Assembly (NCBI RefSeq): GCF_040958095.1
Contig: NC_091208.1
Location: forward strand, 9,444,048 to 9,508,047
Direction: 5' to 3'
DNA from: Procambarus clarkii
Lineage: Eukaryota; Arthropoda; Malacostraca; Decapoda; Cambaridae
Length of the DNA: 64,000 nt
Positions 43,641 through 55,832 of the stretch are shown here, one piece after another. Made by a program: the position numbers and the translations under genes. Numbering within the stretch: the first letter of the stretch is position 1; the number at the start of each line of letters is the position of its first letter. The notes under the pieces were generated by a model. That model made no database searches. It was given only the letters and a program-made list of their open reading frames with translations, and was not told where the DNA came from.

Positions 43641-46435
43641 TCCAATTTAATGTGCGGGCATATTTCTCCATTAGACACATGGTGTCAGATTTTATTGAGA
43701 TCGAGAGACCTGATGTGCTATTATTAAGTAGCACATACATTACGACCTCATATAAAATCAAACATTATGGCTACTCCTCTTACCAGTCACCAGATAAAGC
43801 ATATGAAGGAGTTGCAATACTCATCCGTTCTTCATACAAACACGAACTCTTACACACTCATTGGCTTCAGAAACATTTCCTAGCCATCAAAGTTCACACA
43901 CAAATGGGTTCTCTCATCATCTAAACAACCTACACCCGTCCTAACACCGGCATTCCCATGCAAGATTTCACAACTCTTTTCAACCACACTCACTTGCCTG
44001 TTTTTCTGCTTGCAGACCTCAATGTACAACATCCTACATTCCACCACAATACCACAAATCAGCATGGCAGACAGCTTTACCAAATTCACACCCAAAACAT
44101 CTATTCTTTCTTGGCCCTGACTTCCCCACTTGTTTCACACATGCAGGTTCTGGCAGGCCTGATCTCATATTCACTAACAGACATGGCAGCAACTTGCAAC
44201 ACTTCATTTCACCAGGGCCCATTACGTGTTCTGATCATATTTCCTTAATTCTCACAGTCTCCACAAATCCTATTCTCATCCCCAGCGCTCCTCAATTCTC
44301 ATACCTTAGGGCAAACTGGGACATGTTCAAACAACACATTGATGACACTGATCTCACTTATGAATACAATGACAAACATCACACTGACATCGACACACAA
44401 GCACGCAACATACAAGACACCATCATTCATGCAGCAAATATCGCCATTCCTAAAACAACACACAAACCACATTTCACTTTCACCCCCTCCATTCGCTCAA
44501 AACGCCTCTTAGCTTGCTATCACACTAGATTCTTACAAAACATGCATCGTCATGGACAAATACTATGGGACCTAACAGCATTAAAAAACCACATCCTTAA
44601 CAGCCTAGATGAAGATCACACAAAACATTGGAAACACCTCATAGAACAAGCAGAACAACACAGAAAACTGACACCTCCAGAATTCTGGAAACACCTCATA
44701 GAACAAGCAGAACAACACAGAAAACTGACACCTCCAGAATTCTGGAAACAAATCAAACGCTTACAAGGATCAACTCACACACCGTTTAAATACTTTCTTC
44801 ATTATAACAACAAAATCACTGATCCTGATGTAGTACTCAACATTTTTAAACACCACTGGGAACAAATCTTTCACCCACATCCTCCTGAACCATTTGCCCG
44901 CCCCAACATTGAAGCAGTCGAAGACTGGATACACCAAAATAGACACGCAACCACACCAGACGACCTCATCCACCTTGACAATCTCAATTCAAACACTGAA
45001 CTACAGACTCCCCTAACTCTAGTTGATGTCAAGACAGCTCTCATGGGCACTCGTCGTAGAGCCCCTGGTGCGTCTGGCATTGGACATATCCTTCTTAGAC
45101 AACTCCCTGCTTCTATCATTACTGCTATCACTAACCTATTCAACGCCTCCCTTGCCTCTGGATACTTTCCACTCAACTTTAAGTCTGCCACAGCCGTTCT
45201 TATTCCAAAACCTGGGAAACCCCACACTGACCCAAAGAACTACAGACCCATCAGCCTTCTAGAGACACTTGGCAAAGTCTTTGAAAGGCTGATCAACCAG
45301 AGACTTAGAACCCACCTAGAAGACAATGACTTACTCACTAACAAACAGTTTGGATTTCGGCCTCACCGGTCCACTCACGACGCCTTAAACATCATGACTA
45401 ACTACCTCAGTATCAATCAGCACCAAAGACTTAGGACTGCACTCATCACTAAGGACGTTGAAAAGGCCTTTGACACTGTTTGGTATGACGGCTTAAAATT
45501 CAAACTATGCAACAACTTTAATCTTCCTCCTATCACCACCAAACTTCTTTCTAACTACTTAGACAATAGGACAACGGTAATTAAGTTCCTCCGACAACAC
45601 TCTGACTACTTCAACTTACATGCCGGTGTTCCCCAAGGGTCTGTTCTTGCCCCCAACACTCTACATCCTATACATCAACGACATTCCTGACCCTGTTCAT
45701 CACACTTCATTAACCATATGCTACGCCGATGATGTCTCTCACCTTGTCACCAGCACCACCATTGATACACTAACAAACAGAGCACAAACAGAACTTGATG
45801 TTGTCACTGAATGGGAGTATAAATGGCGTATCAAAACCAACTCCACAAAATCCAAAATCACCTATTTTTTCTGTAAAAGAACTATTCACCCTATTCCTCT
45901 TAAACTCTATTCTTACACTCCAAATCCTACTTATATCTCTGTGTCTCCCTTCCTCCACAGTCCTTGGACTCACATTTGATCGACAACTACTCTTTCACAC
46001 ACACATTACACAGAAACATGCAATAGCTCTTCTAGCCATGGAAAAACTGTACAGAATTAGATTTGCAAAACCTGACACAAAATGCACCTTTACAAAGCAC
46101 TTATTAGACCTCTCCTCACATATCCTCCACTAGCTCTTTCTCTATCTGCACCTACTAACAAACTAAAGCTCCAAAGAATACAGAATAGAGCACTAAGATG
46201 GGTACTCAACACCCGATTGCAAGAGTTTATTACCAGTCAAAGTCTCCTTGAAAGTACGAACATTCCTGCCCGAAATGTCTACTGGAAAACTTTATCAGAC
46301 AGACAAATTGATAGACTACTCACTTATCATGAACAACACATTGATTTTCTCCTACACACTCTCAGACGACCACGACACACTCATGACCTCTTCTCTACTA
46401 TCCATGATCCTCCTCCTAACTCTGTATTTCGATAA
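43640..46435 (+). pseudogene. Jockey-like ORF2 (APE and RT), multiply broken
   Basis: The APE domain starts IIQFNVRAYFS (43640s), with IERPDVLLLSSTYI, an in-frame TAA at 43922-43924, then VFLLADLNVQHP and a frame change near 44110. 44194-45650 is one frame: SDHISLIL, linker, a 57-bp tandem duplication (44629-44742), then RT TRRRAPGASGIGHILLRQLP, AVLIPKPGKPHTDPKNYRPI, TKDVEKAFDTVWYDGL and GVPQGSVLAP. A frame change near 45650 leads to YILYINDIPDP and CYADDV (YADD, about 45722). Another near 45960 is followed by the C-terminus from 46082 (YKALIRPLLTY, LQRIQNRALRWVLNT). Not functional. Confidence 0.8.
44629..44742 (+). repeat. 57-bp tandem duplication inside Jockey ORF2
   Basis: Two identical in-frame 19-codon units (WKHLIEQAEQHRKLTPPEF), 44629-44685 and 44686-44742. 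No base difference, so a recent slip or duplication. Confidence 0.95.
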
Positions 46436-46860
46436 ACTTTAGCTCTCAACACCCAGCATCCACCATTATTACAGATTCAGCTCTCAACAACCAGCACAAA
46501 TAATCCGTAACAGTTCAGCCCTGACGCTCTTGAGCCAATCACTGTGATGTTGTGAGTTTGTGATGTCCCGATGTTGTCACTGAAAACATCCGACTGAGTC
46601 CCTGCCTCGAATCCCGCAACCAAACGACACGCAGCTGGGTTTAGCCCTGGCACTTTTTCTCCTACAAATCTTCTTCCTCTCACCCCCTTATCTTCTTCTG
46701 TCCCCACTTCAAGGCTCGCCCCACGGGCATCTTTTCCTGTATTTTCAGATTCAGATTCAGAATAGTAATGTTACGGGCTATTCATGCCCGTGCCACCTTT
46801 TGGTTGGCTTAATCTTGATCAATCTATCAAATAATAATAATTTGTGGTGAATTTTCAATT

Positions 46861-47069
46861 ATATCATATATTTTAAGTGTACATTGTACACATTAAACCT
46901 TACAGTCGGCAGTGAGTAGGGATCACTTAGAAACTGTGTACTACAGTGGTCGTCACAGTTGTTAGAGTGTGGGGGGACACTTCGCTACTGTGTTCCGTGT
47001 TCTGAGGCCAGTGTGTTCTGTGTTTTGGTCACGCTGGTGTTTCTTGTTGTTGGTGTTTTGGTCTGGTGG
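46861..47069. repeat. HOR lead-in resumed after the Jockey-like element
   Basis: TTTTAAGTGTACATTGTACA, AGGGATCACTTAGAAACTGT (the empty site of the 391-bp palindrome) and GGTCACGCTGGTGTTTCTTG, as in other units. Confidence 0.8.
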
Positions 47070-47665
47070 CCACAGCACAAAGCCTAGAACTAGCAGGTGG
47101 CCACAGACCACTAAACATAGAGCCAATAGGTGGTCACATAGTACTAAGCTTAGACCCAGCAGGTGGGCACAGATCAGTAAGCCTAGAGCCAGCAGGAGGT
47201 CTCAGAACAATAAGCCTAAAGCCAGCAGGTGGCCACAGAGCACTAATCCTAGAGCCAGCAGGTTTCCACAGAGCATTATTTCTGCTCTGTCGCAGTCTCA
47301 CAGAGTACCGTCTCCGTGGCGTAGTGGTAAGACGCTCGCCTTGCGTTCCGCGAACGCTCTGTCCTCGGTTCGTATCTTGGCCGGGGAGGATTTACTGGGC
47401 TCAAATCCTTAACCGCAGCCTCTGCTTAGCTCAACAATAAAATGGGTACTTCGTTGTAAAAATGATTCTTCGCGGGGGTCGTATTCCAGGGAACATAGGA
47501 TTAAGGACTTCCCCGAAATGCTACGCGTACTAGTGGCTCTACAAGAATGTAACAACACTTTTATATATATTATTAAAAAAAAAATCTAAAGCTAGCAGGT
47601 GGCCACAGAGCACTAAGCCTAAAGCCAGCAGGAGGGGACAGTCCACTTAACCTAGAGTAAACAAG
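47070..47665. repeat. 33-bp minisatellite split by a SINE
   Basis: Units of the type GGCCACAGAGCACTAAGCCT + AGAGCCAGCAGGT, about seven before 47290 and two after 47585. Other HOR units keep only one or two of these before the CRE array. Confidence 0.85.
47309..47590 (+). mobile_element. tRNA-derived SINE
   Basis: The head has an A box TGGCGTAGTGG (47317-47327) and a B box GGTTCGTATCT (47367-47377) at tRNA-like spacing. Then comes a tRNA-unrelated body, the segment CCCCGAAATGCTACGCGTAC shared with 21676-21811, and an A-rich end. The pol III promoter boxes look intact. The tRNA-like head lacks a clean cloverleaf and CCA end, so it is not a tRNA gene. Confidence 0.8.
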
Positions 47666-47699
47666 TAGCCATAACGGGAGTGTAACAGCTTAAATATAC

Positions 47700-48620
47700 A
47701 GTGCCACATTACACTAATATTATATTATTACTCAGGTTCTCATATGACGGGGACTCAGTGTCATAAAGGCACCTTAACATTAACTTATGTAAATGCAGAT
47801 TTAATGTTTTCCCAACTACATTGATAGTTTTTGTTTTATTGGGAGAACATGCAAAAGTTTGTAGAGAAAAAGGAAGAGAGGGAGAGGGAAGGGAAAGGAG
47901 AAGATGAAGGGAAAATGGATAATGATTCGGGCTGCTACAGATAAGTGCTTTCAGCGAAGTATTCTCTTTACATTTACCTGAAACTTTGTTTCGTGAGAAT
48001 GTATACATTTTTACAGCGATGTATAAATTTATACAATGTAACACTTTTTGGCCCTGGGTAATATATTTTTAACTATTTATGCCTCCAAAATCTAGAAAAT
48101 GGTTATTATTGTTTAGAAACTTGCCTTAGAGAGCTTAGGGAAGATGTCAAGGGCGAAGATCAAAGGCACAATTTAAAGCTTTTAGGAAATAATATCAATT
48201 TTTTCCCCTACATTGGAGGCATAACAAACTTGAGAACAATACACACTCAGCTACGCTCCTTAACGCTTCCCAACGTCAAGAAACTGTCGTACTAAAGTGC
48301 CCTTATCCTAACCTACCAGAGGACCCAAACCAGAAAACGGGGCAATACGTCACTTTCGCGAGCCGCTTCCATTCTCCAGTACGACTATTTTTGTTCTTAG
48401 GTAGACTATACGTCAAAATGCGACGTTCTATTAGGAGGACGGCTTGACACGCTACCCAGGGGAAATGGCTGTAATGTTACAGTGTATTATGTAATGAGGC
48501 TGGTGTCAGGCTCTGTATTTTAATGAATTATTTCCGTTAAACACGACGGTGCAAAGTAAAACAACTTCACAGTACTCAGTGACACATTTAGGGTCACGTG
48601 ACCAAGCACTGACAGTGAGA
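47700..48620. repeat. ~0.9-kb satellite module, copy 2
   Basis: Colinear with 18180-19100, ending in the same GGTCACGTGACC palindrome (48592-48603). The two copies differ by many small changes and indels. Confidence 0.85.
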
Positions 48621-48626
48621 GAAGAT

Positions 48627-48770
48627 CAGTGACGTCATGCACTAAGCAGAACCACAGTGACGTCATGCACTAAGCAGGACCCCAGTGACGTCATGCACTA
48701 AACAGTACCTCAGTGACGCCATGCACTAAGCTGGACCCCAGTGACGTCATGCACTGAGTTGGACCCCTCA
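48627..48770. repeat. 28-bp CRE-like minisatellite, array 3 (short)
   Basis: About five units, most with intact TGACGTCA. Cut at 48772 by the I-like fragment's 3' tail. Confidence 0.9.
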
Positions 48771-48772
48771 TG

Positions 48773-50770
48773 ATTTTTTTTTTTATTATTATTATTATTT
48801 TCTACCACAGACGTGGCCACACATTTACAATGCTAAGCAGCATATATACATTTTCTTCTGTCCTCCATGGACAGGATTAGAGAAGTGTTAAACATATAGT
48901 TCAAGGGTTTATTGAACACTCAACCACAGAAGGTGATTCGGTGCTTTTAAAGTGCTAAGCTAACCTACATACGTAAATACATAGATATACAGATTTACGT
49001 ATGCCCTACATAAAGTGTTAGATGTGTCTTTTACATAGTGTCATTAATGTACATTCACAAAGGTGAAATGTAATTCTGATCAGCTTCCATATATACTTTA
49101 TACCCATACATATACATACACACACACACACATATACATACATATATACACACACACACACATGCATTCACATACATTTGTCTCATTTACTCTGACAGGG
49201 TGAGGTAGCTGATAAAGAAACTAGTGTGCAATTAAGCACTCAATCACTGAAGGTGATGAAGGTACTTTTACAAGCTCAGGTTATATAGTTACATCATATA
49301 TATACATTGTATGATTGATATATTACATGGTCAATCTTGGATACAAGTACAATATATCATCAAGTGTTCCAGTACTCATATAGTAACTACAGAGTTCAGC
49401 ATACCTTAGCCCAGGAGGGCGAAAGTCAGTCAGTATGGGACATTCTACAATATAATGTTCAAGAGAGTGCATGTTTTCTCTTTCACAAAGTTGACACATT
49501 GTGTACTCGACATTTGGGTTTTGAGAAAGCTGCCAGATACGTCTATATCCCAGGCGTATTCTGGCCACTCTAACATCACATTGCCGGGTTCTTGTTCTAT
49601 TAGTCTCATATGTGAATGTCTCCTCACGATATCTATCATAATATTTAATGCTACAACTTTCAGGTCTTTGAGAATTTGTTAGGTCGGTGAGATGTTCATT
49701 AGATATTTGTTTAAGTATTCTTTTTGTCACTGCTAATGAAACACCCATATCAATTTCTACCACTGGTTTTCTGCAGGCTGACTTAGCAAGCATATCAACA
49801 GTGTCATGCCTTGAGATGCTAACATGTGATGGTATCCATAGGAATTTAATCTCAAATCTGTTTTCTTTGGCAGCTAAAACATTCATTCGAATATCACTGA
49901 CTATTTTCTGGGTGTCACTACTATGTGCGTTCAATGCCAGGAGTGCACTCTGCGAGTCACAGTATATAAGTCCACTGCCTTTGTCTTTTAAAAATTCAGT
50001 GGCAAGGTATATGCCTGCAAGTTCGGTTTGAGTTGTACTTGCCCAGTCATTGACGCGCTTCATTGCTGTATGTACGAGAGAAGATTGTTCAAATATGTTA
50101 CATGCACATCCGGTACATCGTCCACCTTCTTCTACAGAACCGTCGGTATAGCACTGATAAACATCGTTACCCATACTCTGAATACTTTCAGTGATGCTTT
50201 TCAGTGTTAACTGTTTTAATAATGTAGTGTGCACACTATCTTTCTTGGGCGCATTTACAAAATCAACTGATAGATCCCAGTTATCCCATGGAGTAATTGG
50301 CTGATTAATCATTAGTTGAGTTGGGTACATATTTAATATTTTGATGGAGTTGGCTATCTTGTAGAACCAATATACATAATCAGATTTCGTTCTTCTTCTA
50401 TAGACCTTAGGTGAGTGCAGCATATTAGAAAGTTTAGCTTGAAACTTCATGTGTTGTCTAAATCTACTCAATGCCTTCACGCCGAAAACTGTGCTAATAG
50501 ACAAAATTCTCTCACTTATGCAATAATGTACTCTCTCACTTATGGTAGGTAATTTTAACTCTGCTCTCATATTAACTATTCTCGTGGACTTTGGAGCCCC
50601 AAGGATGAGACGCATAGCTTCATTTTGCAAGGTTTCAAGAGATTTCAGCTCTTTGTCAGTATACAGTGTGAGATGTAGAGCATTGTAGTCAATCACAGAG
50701 CGTATAAATGATACATAAAACATTCTAGCAAGTCTCACGTTAAGTCCATGATTGACACCAACAAGGACCC
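48773..50770 (-). mobile_element. 5'-truncated I-like non-LTR retrotransposon
   Basis: The minus-strand 3' end is an AATAATAATA...AAAAAAAA tail (48773-48800 on the plus strand: T run then ATT repeats) in the CRE array. The 5' side ends near 50770 against an LTR fragment. (CA)n near 49110-49165 lies in its 3' UTR. Confidence 0.75.
49323..50738 (-). CDS. I-like ORF2 C-terminal half with RNase H
   Basis: An open 471-codon frame. It begins after the RT catalytic core (FIRSVIDYNALHLTLYTDKE, LQNEAMRLILGAPKSTR). RNase H shows CYTDGSVEEGG, TELAGIYLATEFL, GLIYCDSQSALLAL and FLWIPSHVSISRHDTVDMLAK. The C-terminal Cys/His motif is CQLCERENMHSLEHYIVEC. The layout equals that of the ORF at 27070, but the residues differ widely, so it is a separate family. 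The RT palm and APE are missing through 5' truncation; no promoter. Confidence 0.8.
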   Translation of the reverse strand: MRLARMFYVSFIRSVIDYNALHLTLYTDKELKSLETLQNEAMRLILGAPKSTRIVNMRAELKLPTISERVHYCISERILSISTVFGVKALSRFRQHMKFQAKLSNMLHSPKVYRRRTKSDYVYWFYKIANSIKILNMYPTQLMINQPITPWDNWDLSVDFVNAPKKDSVHTTLLKQLTLKSITESIQSMGNDVYQCYTDGSVEEGGRCTGCACNIFEQSSLVHTAMKRVNDWASTTQTELAGIYLATEFLKDKGSGLIYCDSQSALLALNAHSSDTQKIVSDIRMNVLAAKENRFEIKFLWIPSHVSISRHDTVDMLAKSACRKPVVEIDMGVSLAVTKRILKQISNEHLTDLTNSQRPESCSIKYYDRYREETFTYETNRTRTRQCDVRVARIRLGYRRIWQLSQNPNVEYTMCQLCERENMHSLEHYIVECPILTDFRPPGLRYAELCSYYMSTGTLDDILYLYPRLTM

Positions 50771-50871
50771 TGTTATAAAAAATGGTGGGCTTGCTATGGG
50801 GAAACTAGTGCTATTCAGGGGTAAGGTCAGTCAGAATAAAGATGTATCTATTTGGGGAGATCAGTAAGGCC
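50771..50871. mobile_element. fragment of the solo-LTR family
   Basis: TGTTATAAAAAATGGTGGGC and the next ~80 bp match the start of the LTR at 32732. It stops at the 84-bp repeat. Confidence 0.8.
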
Positions 50872-53335
50872 CACACACCCTCAGCCACAACATAACCATA
50901 ACCAGGCACTGCATCCAATGACAGGATACGGATTTGGGATTGGACGGGGGAGGCGGGGGGGGGGGGGGGTAATGGAATAATGCCCAGTAACTAAGTGATC
51001 CCCACTTACTGAAGACTGTGACAGTGGCCTGATAATACGGTTCACAAAGGGGATATTAATTTAATAGGGTATTCAAAGTATCAACACCAAATTTCTGGTG
51101 GAATAAAACAAAAAATTGTGAACATGAAAGTTACCCATGAAGGCGGTATAGAAAACGACGAAAAGATGACCGTCTCAGTGTGGAAAGAAAAGCAGAGTAA
51201 TATTATTTTTTACTTGTCTAATACCATTCTTTTATAAAACATAAACATATTAAATTATAATTAAATTAAAAATGTAATCGTAAAATAAGTAATTGATAAT
51301 TTTTTTTTACATATAAAGATGTAGAAATTTGAACACAAAACGCTTATTCTCCTAATATTTTCAGAAAAAAGCAGTATTTATTAAAAAGAAACTTCGATGT
51401 GTTACCAAATAAGATTTCCGAATAATAAAATTTTGAGTGTACATAGGAAAAAAAATTGTATTTACAGTCATTTGTACGTCTGCATCACTTAGCTACAGTG
51501 TACTACAGTTGTTAGTGTTGTGTAATACTTACTGAGTACCGTGTTTTAAAGCCAGTGGTTGTCACAGAAACTCGGGTTTCAACAGGTTGGTGTTTTGGTC
51601 ACGCTGGTGTTTTGTTCAGGTGGCCACAGAGCTGTAAGCGTAGACCTAGTAGGTGGTCACAGTGTACCTAATCCAAGTGACGTCATGCACTAAGCATGAC
51701 CCCAGTGACATCATGCGCTAAGCAAGACCCCAGTGACGTCATGCACTAAACAGGACCCGTGACGTCATGCACTAAACTGGACCCCAGTGACGTCATGCAC
51801 TTAGCAGGACACCAGTGACGTCATGCACTAAGCAGGACCCCAGTGACTTTATGCACTAAGCAGGACCCCAGTGACGTCGTGAACTAAGCAGGACCCCAGT
51901 GACGTAATGCACTAAGTAGGACTTCAGTGATGTCATGCACTAAGCAGGACCCCAGTGATGTCATGCACTAAGCATGCCCCCAGTGACGTCATGCACTAAG
52001 GAGGACTTCAGTGACGTCATGCACTAAGCAAGTCCCCAGTGACGTCATGCACTAAGCAGGACCCCAGTGACGTCATGCACTAAGCATGCCCCCAGTGACG
52101 TCATGCACTAAGCAAGACTTTAGTGACGTCATGCACTAAGCATGTTCCCAGTGACGTCATGCACTAAGCAGGACCCCAGTGACGTCATGCACTAAGCAGG
52201 ACTCCAGTGACGTCATGCACTAAGCAGTACCCCAGTGACGTTGTGCACTAAGCAGGACCTCAGTGACGTCATGCATTAAGCAGGACCACAGTGACGTCAT
52301 GCACTAAGCAGGACCCAAGTGAAGTCATGCACTAAGCAGCACCCCAGTGACGTCATGTACTAAGCAGGACTCCAGTGACGTCATGCACTAAGCAGTACCC
52401 CAGTGACGTCATGCACTAAGCAGTACCCCAGTGACGTCATGCACTAAGCAGGACCTCAGTGATGTCATGCATTAAGCAGGACCACAGTGACGTCATGCAC
52501 TAGGCCGGACGCTTTATTAATGTGAGGACTCTGACATGCGAATGGACTCACTGCTTTGTGCAGTGATCATTGTTAGTCACTGTTAAACACAAGCTTTCTG
52601 GTTGATTCTTGAATTCGGTGAATAATCGGCGGTGAATGGCGTAAATGTGTAAACATCAGTCAGGAGGAGGAGGAGGGGTGATGTCTCCATGGCAACGGCG
52701 TCTCATCTTCCCTTTAACCCGCATTTATATAGTTCATAACAAGTGAATGAGAAAGAAATGTCCAAAATCTGAACAATGTTGTAGTGTAACAAGTAGGAAG
52801 ACGTGTTGCAAAATCAACATGCATGTTAACTTTATGACCCAAGTATTAGGATATGTTGGAACATCATGAAGCTTCTAATCTCAATGACCAAATATTAGGA
52901 TATGTTGCCACATCATCATTCTTCTAAACTCTATGATCAAGTATTAGGATTTGTTGCCCACATCATCAATTTTCTAAACTATATCACCAAGTATTAGGAT
53001 ATGTTGCAACATCATCATGCTTACAAACGTTATGACCCACGTGTTATTATATGTTGCAACATCAAGGTTCTAAACTCTATGATCCAAGAATTAAGATATG
53101 TTGCAATATCATTATGCTTCTAAACACATTTTTTAGTTTAGAATATTATATCATTATAAATATTGAATTACATGAGTCTGGACCCGGGGCTGAGTGCATG
53201 GGCATGTTGACAATTTCTCTTGCAAAATCTGCCTCGTTCGTGTTGATATCAATTATATTTACAGGTGTTTGGACATCACGCATAAAGACGTTGTCCGGAT
53301 CTGGCACTTTCATGCTGTTTATTGTAGTGTTTATT
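50872..53335. repeat. satellite HOR unit
   Basis: Partial 84-bp repeat to 50917, G-rich run near 50955-50970, AT spacer to about 51440, lead-in with GTCACGCTGGTGTTTTGTTC, CRE array 51675-52511, tail (GACTCTGACATGCGAATG), ~50-bp repeats 52780-53135, linker (GAGTCTGGACCCGGGGCTGA, 53173). No gene. Confidence 0.85.
51675..52511. repeat. 28-bp CRE-like minisatellite, array 4 (longest)
   Basis: About 30 units, with TGACGTCA intact in most. Higher-order sub-patterns such as alternating CAGGACCCC and CATGCCCCC units show local block duplications. Confidence 0.95.
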
Positions 53336-53530
53336 GTTATAACCATAACCAGGCACTGCATCACCAACCTCAACAAGGCCCTGAACAACACCAACACCAG
53401 CCTCCACACCCTCAGCCACAACATAACCATAACCAGGCACTGCATCACCAACCTCAACAAGGCCCTGAACAACATCAACACCAGCCTCCACACCCTCAGC
53501 CACAACATAACCATAACTAGGCACTGCATC
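53336..53530. repeat. 84-bp tandem repeat array
   Basis: About 2.3 units. The plus-strand frame is open with the upstream linker from 53051 to 53536, with a hydrophobic segment (MLFIVVFIVITI) before the repeats. Confidence 0.9.
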
Positions 53531-55730
53531 CAATGACAGGATACGGATTTGGGATTGGACGGGGGAGGCGGGGGTAATGGAATGATGCTTAGTAACTAAG
53601 TGATCTCCACTTACTGACGACTGTGACATTGGCCTGAGAATACGGTTCACAAAGGGGATATTAATTTAATAGGGTATTCAAAGTACCAACACCAAATTTC
53701 TGGTGGAATAAAACATAAAAAATTGTGAACATGAAAGTTACCCATGAAGGCAGTATAGAAAACCACGAAAAGACGACCGTCTCAGTGTGGAATGAAAAGC
53801 AGAGTAGTAATATTTTTTACTTGTCAAATACCATTCTTTTATAAAACATAAACACATTAAATATTAATTAACAAAAAATATATCCGTAAAGTAAGGAATA
53901 AATAATTTGTTATATATATACATAAAAATGTAGAAATTTAAACACAAAACTCTTATCCTTTTAATATTACCAGAAAAAAGCAGTATTTATTTGAATGAAA
54001 CTTTGCTGTGTTTCCAAGGATATTTCCTAGCATTAAAATTTTGAGTGTACATAGGAAAAAAAATTGTGTTTACAGTCATTTGTACGTCTGCATCACTTAG
54101 CTTCGGTGTACTACAGTTGTTAGTGTTGTGTAATACTTACTGAGTACCGTGTTTTAAAGCCAGTGGTTGTCACAGAAACTCAGGTTTCAACAGGTTGGTG
54201 TTTTGGTCACGCTGGTGTTTTGTTCAGGTGGCCACAGAGCTGTAAGCGTAGACCTAGTAGGTGGTCACAGTGTACCTAATCCAAGTGACGTCATGCACTA
54301 AGCATGACCCCAGTGACATCATGCGCTAAGCAGGACCCCAGTGACGTCATGCACTATACAGGACTTTTGACGTCATGAACTAAACTGGACCCCAGTGACG
54401 TCATGCACTTAGCAGGACACCAGTGACGTAATGCACTAAGCAGGACCCCAGTGACTTTATGCACTAAGCAGGACCCCAGTGACGCCGTGAACTAAGCAGG
54501 ACCCCAGTGACGTCATGCACTAAGTAGGACTTCAATGACGTCATGCACTAAGCAGGACCCCAGTGACGTCATGCACTAAGCATGCCCCCAGTGACGTCAT
54601 GCACTAAGCAAGACTTTAGTGACGTCATGCACTAAGCATGCTCCCAGTGACGTCATTCACTAAGCAAGACTCCAGTGACGTCATGCACTAAGCAGTACCC
54701 CAGTGACGTCATGCACTAAGCAGTACCCCAGTGACGTCATGCACTAAGCAGGCCCCTAGTGACGTCATGCACTAAGCAGCACCCCAGTGACGTCATGCAC
54801 TAAGCAGGACTCCAGTGACGTCATGCACTAAGCAGTACCACAGTGACGTTGTGCACTAAGCAGGACCTCAGTGACGTCATGCATTAAGCAGGACCACAGA
54901 GACGTCATGCACTAAGCTGGACGCTTTATTAATGTGAGGACTCTGACATGCGAATGGACTCACTGCTTTGTGCAGTGATCATTGTTAGTCACTGTTAAAC
55001 ATCAGCTTTCTGGTTGTTTCTTGAATTCGGTGAATGGCGTAAATGTGTAAACATCAGTCAGGAGGAGGAGGGGTGATGTCTCCATGACAACGGCGTCGCA
55101 TCTTCCCTTAAACCCGCATTTATATAGTTCATAACAAGTGAATGTGAAAGAAATGTCCGAAATCTGAACATTGTTGCAGTGTAACAAGCAGGAAGACGTG
55201 TTGCAACATCAACATGCATCTTAACTTTATGACCCAAGTATTAGGATATGTTGGAACATCATCAAGCTTCTAATCTATGACCAAATATTAGGATATGTTG
55301 CCACATCATCATGCTTCTAAACTCTATGATCAAGTATTAGAGTTTGTTGCCACATCATAAATTTTCTAAACTATATCACCAAGAATTAGGATATGTTGCA
55401 ACATCATCATGCTTATAAAATTTATGACCCACGTATTATGACATGTTGCAACATCAAGGTTCTAAACTCTATGATCCAAGAATTAAGATATGTTGCAATA
55501 TCATTGTGCTTCTAAACACATTTTTTAGTTTAGAATATTATATCATTATAAATATTGAATTACATGAGTCTGGACCCGGGGCTGAGTGCATGGGCAAGTT
55601 GACAATTTCTCTTGCAAAATCTGCCTCGTTCGTGTTGATATAAATTATATTTACAAGTGTTTGGATATCACGCATAGAGACGTTGTCCGGATCTACCACT
55701 TTCTTGCTGTTTATTGTAGTGCTTATTTTT
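53531..55730. repeat. satellite HOR unit, remainder
   Basis: AT spacer 53600-54050, lead-in, CRE array 54283-54922, tail, ~50-bp repeats 55170-55525, linker. Closely similar to the unit before it. No gene. Confidence 0.85.
54283..54922. repeat. 28-bp CRE-like minisatellite, array 5
   Basis: About 22 units. Starts with the same ordered variants as array 4 (CATGACCCC, then GACATCATGCGC), so the arrays share a common left end. Confidence 0.95.
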
Positions 55731-55832
55731 ATAACCATAACCAGGCACTGCATCACTAACCTCATCAAGGCCCTGAACAACATCAACACCAGCCTCCACA
55801 CCCTCAGCCACAACATAACCATAACCAGGCAC
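55731..55832. repeat. 84-bp tandem repeat, single unit
   Basis: About 1.2 units, the shortest in the window. Confidence 0.9.

Larger units (their letters stand above)
41380..46860 (+). mobile_element. Jockey-like non-LTR retrotransposon, decayed
   Basis: 5' region 41380-42036, ORF1 42037-about 43640, ORF2 about 43640-46435. The 3' UTR ends GGGCTATTCATGCCCGTGCC, ATCTTGATCAATC and an AATAATAATAA tail (46831-46842). Inserted in the AT-rich HOR spacer. Both ends approximate. Confidence 0.8.

Noticed and set aside
47309..47380. Functional tRNA gene
   Set aside because: A and B boxes are present, but the segment is fused to a SINE body and does not form a clean cloverleaf with acceptor stem.
51675..52511. 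CRISPR array
   Set aside because: Units are contiguous 28-bp tandem repeats with no unique spacers, and the context is eukaryotic satellite.
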